Origin: Actinomycetales bacterium
GTDB lineage: Bacteria; Actinomycetota; Actinomycetes; Actinomycetales; Microbacteriaceae
Assembly (NCBI GenBank): GCA_015655255.1
Contig: JAATFJ010000099.1
Location: 1 to 7,859, forward strand
Length of the DNA stretch: 7,859 nucleotides
Reading direction: 5' to 3'
Position 1 is the stretch's first letter. Each line of letters begins with the position of its first letter. A program made the position numbers and the translations under genes. Positions 6,447 to 7,859 of this stretch are shown piece after piece. Below the pieces are notes generated by a model, which had not been told where the DNA came from, did no database searches, and worked only from the letters and a program-made list of their open reading frames with translations.

Positions 6447-7859
6447 TCATTCGCTCGTGTCCTTCCAGGTATCGATGAAGTGATTGCGCGACTGCGCGTC
6501 GAAGAGGATGCCGTGCACGTACGGAGCTTGGGCGATGACCTGAGAGGGCGTGTAGACGGGGCTGGTAAGTGCAAGGTCCTCAAGGATGAGGTCCTGCGCT
6601 TCTGCGGCGTAGGCGTCACGCTCGGTCTCATCGAGCGTGCTCTCCAGATTTCCCAGTACCTCGGTGAGCTCCGCGGCACCTTCGGCATCGTCGGCGAGAT
6701 TCGCAGAGTTACCGAACTCCGGGCTGAAGGTGATCTTGAGCTGAGAGGGATCATTCCGCGAGCTGTTCGCCGCGTTGATGTTCCAGTCGGTGGCGAAATT
6801 CGCCGAGTTCGCGGCGAAGTCTGCTGTGGGAACGACGCTGAGCTGGAGATCGATTCCGATCTTGGCAAGATCCAGCTGGATGGATTCGTAAGCAGGTTTG
6901 TTGACGACGAGGTTGTTGTTGCCGTTGAGCTTCACCGTGAGGCGCTGGCCATCCTTGACTCTGATGCCGTCATCACCCGCACCCCATCCGGCCTCATCGA
7001 GGAGGCGCGCTGCTTCGTCTGGGTCGTAGCGCAATGCTCCTGCACTATGGTCGACGTAGCCAGGTATCTTGGCGCTGAGCACCGAGGTGGAGACGGAGTA
7101 GCTGTCCGTCAACACCGTGTCGGTGATCGTCTGCCGATTCCAACCGAGTTGGATGGCCTTGCGCACCGCGATATCGTTCGTCGGGAACAGCTGCGTATTG
7201 AAGTCGAAGCGGATGTCTACGCCCGCAATGGGCCCGGCAAGAATCTCGTAGCCTGCAGCCTTCAGCTGCTCCTCGTCGGTCGTGCCGACGTCGAGGGTTG
7301 CATCGATCTCGCCGGACTGCAGCGCCCCCGTGCGCACGCTCGCCTCCGGAATGACGTTGAAAACGATCTTGTCGAGATACGCCTCGCCCTCATGCTTCAA
7401 CGCCGGTGGCGACCAGTTATAGCCTTCCCGCTTCACCAGCACCGTTCTCGAGTTCGGGACCCACTCTTCGTACACAAACGGCCCCGTCCCGATGACGTTT
7501 GCGGGGTCGGTGCGCTCCTCCGCGCTCTTCTCCAGGGTCGCGAGCGCGACGATCGCCGGCTGAGATCCACCGGTGAAGGAGGATCCCTGGAGGAAACTCG
7601 CCAGGGGCGCCTCGAATCGCACCGTGGCCGTGAATTCATCATCCACGCGAGTTTCGAGGTATCCGGCGAGGAGACGGGCTCCGTTCGGTTTCAGGCCTAA
7701 GGCCTCGTCCCCGTTGTAGTACTGGTCGAAGTTCGCCTTGACGACCTCCGCATCGAAGGGCGTGCCGTCAGAGAACGTCACGTCATCGCGCAGGTGGAAA
7801 GTGAACTCCGTGAGATCGTCATTCACATCCCACGACTCCGCAAGCCACGGCGTGATCTC
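6447..7859 (-). CDS. ABC transporter solute-binding protein, family 5 (peptide/nickel/opine type), N-terminus beyond the right edge
   Basis: The last 470 residues of an extracytoplasmic solute-binding protein. The frame is open to the right edge, where it begins EITPWLAESWDV. The stretch TEFTFHLRDDVTFSDGTPF and the later GTGPFVYEEW...VLVKREGYNW are the typical signatures of SBP family 5 (DppA/OppA/NikA-like). The C-terminal half carries RYDPDEAARLLDEAGW, also standard, and the protein ends DTWKDTSE. Family members run about 520-560 residues, so roughly 50-80 residues are missing, including the expected lipoprotein signal peptide and its Cys. The valine (GTG) codon at 7826 is internal, not a start, because homology continues upstream of it. 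It would deliver a solute to a membrane permease/ATPase complex, whose genes are not in the window and may lie further upstream. The stop lies 28 bases before the LLM monooxygenase start, so it is probably the upstream member of the same operon. Family 5 proteins bind peptides, opines and other mid-size solutes; a sulfur-containing ligand is inferred from neighbours only. Confidence 0.94.
   Translation of the reverse strand, partial: EITPWLAESWDVNDDLTEFTFHLRDDVTFSDGTPFDAEVVKANFDQYYNGDEALGLKPNGARLLAGYLETRVDDEFTATVRFEAPLASFLQGSSFTGGSQPAIVALATLEKSAEERTDPANVIGTGPFVYEEWVPNSRTVLVKREGYNWSPPALKHEGEAYLDKIVFNVIPEASVRTGALQSGEIDATLDVGTTDEEQLKAAGYEILAGPIAGVDIRFDFNTQLFPTNDIAVRKAIQLGWNRQTITDTVLTDSYSVSTSVLSAKIPGYVDHSAGALRYDPDEAARLLDEAGWGAGDDGIRVKDGQRLTVKLNGNNNLVVNKPAYESIQLDLAKIGIDLQLSVVPTADFAANSANFATDWNINAANSSRNDPSQLKITFSPEFGNSANLADDAEGAAELTEVLGNLESTLDETERDAYAAEAQDLILEDLALTSPVYTPSQVIAQAPYVHGILFDAQSRNHFIDTWKDTSE

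Noticed and set aside
6419..6868. N-terminal extension of the LLM monooxygenase to 569 residues
   Set aside because: The extra part overlaps the solute-binding gene in another frame and is Ser/Arg/Pro-rich noise; the ATG at 6418 has a good ribosome-binding site and matches the family N-terminus.
6372..7700. Plus-strand open frame of 442 codons opposite the solute-binding gene
   Set aside because: Shadow of the family 5 binding protein; its sequence has no domain that I recognise.
7824..7826. GTG as the start of the solute-binding protein
   Set aside because: The open frame continues to the window edge with family-like residues (EITPWLAESWDV), so this codon is internal.

Overview
The window is gene-dense, high-GC DNA with all seven recognisable genes on the minus strand, read from the right edge to the left. 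High GC, strong GAGGAG/AGGAG ribosome-binding sites, repeated 4-base ATGA overlaps and the residue style of the proteins suggest an actinobacterium, plausibly of the Microbacteriaceae or a similar group. That placement is inference; no marker gene is present.

In transcription order: (1) a solute-binding protein of the peptide/nickel/opine ABC family, with its N-terminus cut off by the right edge; (2) a 419-residue flavin-dependent monooxygenase of the luciferase-like NtaA/SnaA/DszA type; (3) a shortened, divergent 299-residue luciferase-like relative; (4) a PLP-dependent O-acetylhomoserine sulfhydrylase (MetY type); (5) a DszC/SfnB-type flavin monooxygenase of the acyl-CoA dehydrogenase fold; (6) an aldo/keto reductase; (7) a second aldo/keto reductase of the YghZ (glyceraldehyde-3-phosphate reductase) type, cut off by the left edge. 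Gaps between genes are 28, 12, -4, -4, 41 and 42 bases. Genes 1-5 are therefore very probably one operon, and the two reductases probably belong to it, although a weak terminator-like hairpin lies before them. No promoter is visible; it should lie beyond the right edge.

The set reads as an organosulfur scavenging pathway. An imported sulfur compound would be oxidised by FMNH2-dependent monooxygenases of the two classes used in sulfone and dibenzothiophene desulfurisation. The released sulfur would be captured by MetY onto O-acetylhomoserine, and the carbonyl product left after C-S cleavage could be reduced by the aldo/keto reductases. No flavin reductase is seen in the window. The substrate is not identifiable from sequence.

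The most unusual point is the pair of luciferase-like proteins. The 419-residue protein lacks a block of about 40 residues in mid-protein that full-length relatives have. The adjacent 299-residue protein keeps that block but lacks other parts. This could be a heteromeric monooxygenase, or two independently decayed or specialised members. There is no gene-free stretch over 300 bases, and no RNA gene, mobile element or CRISPR array was seen.
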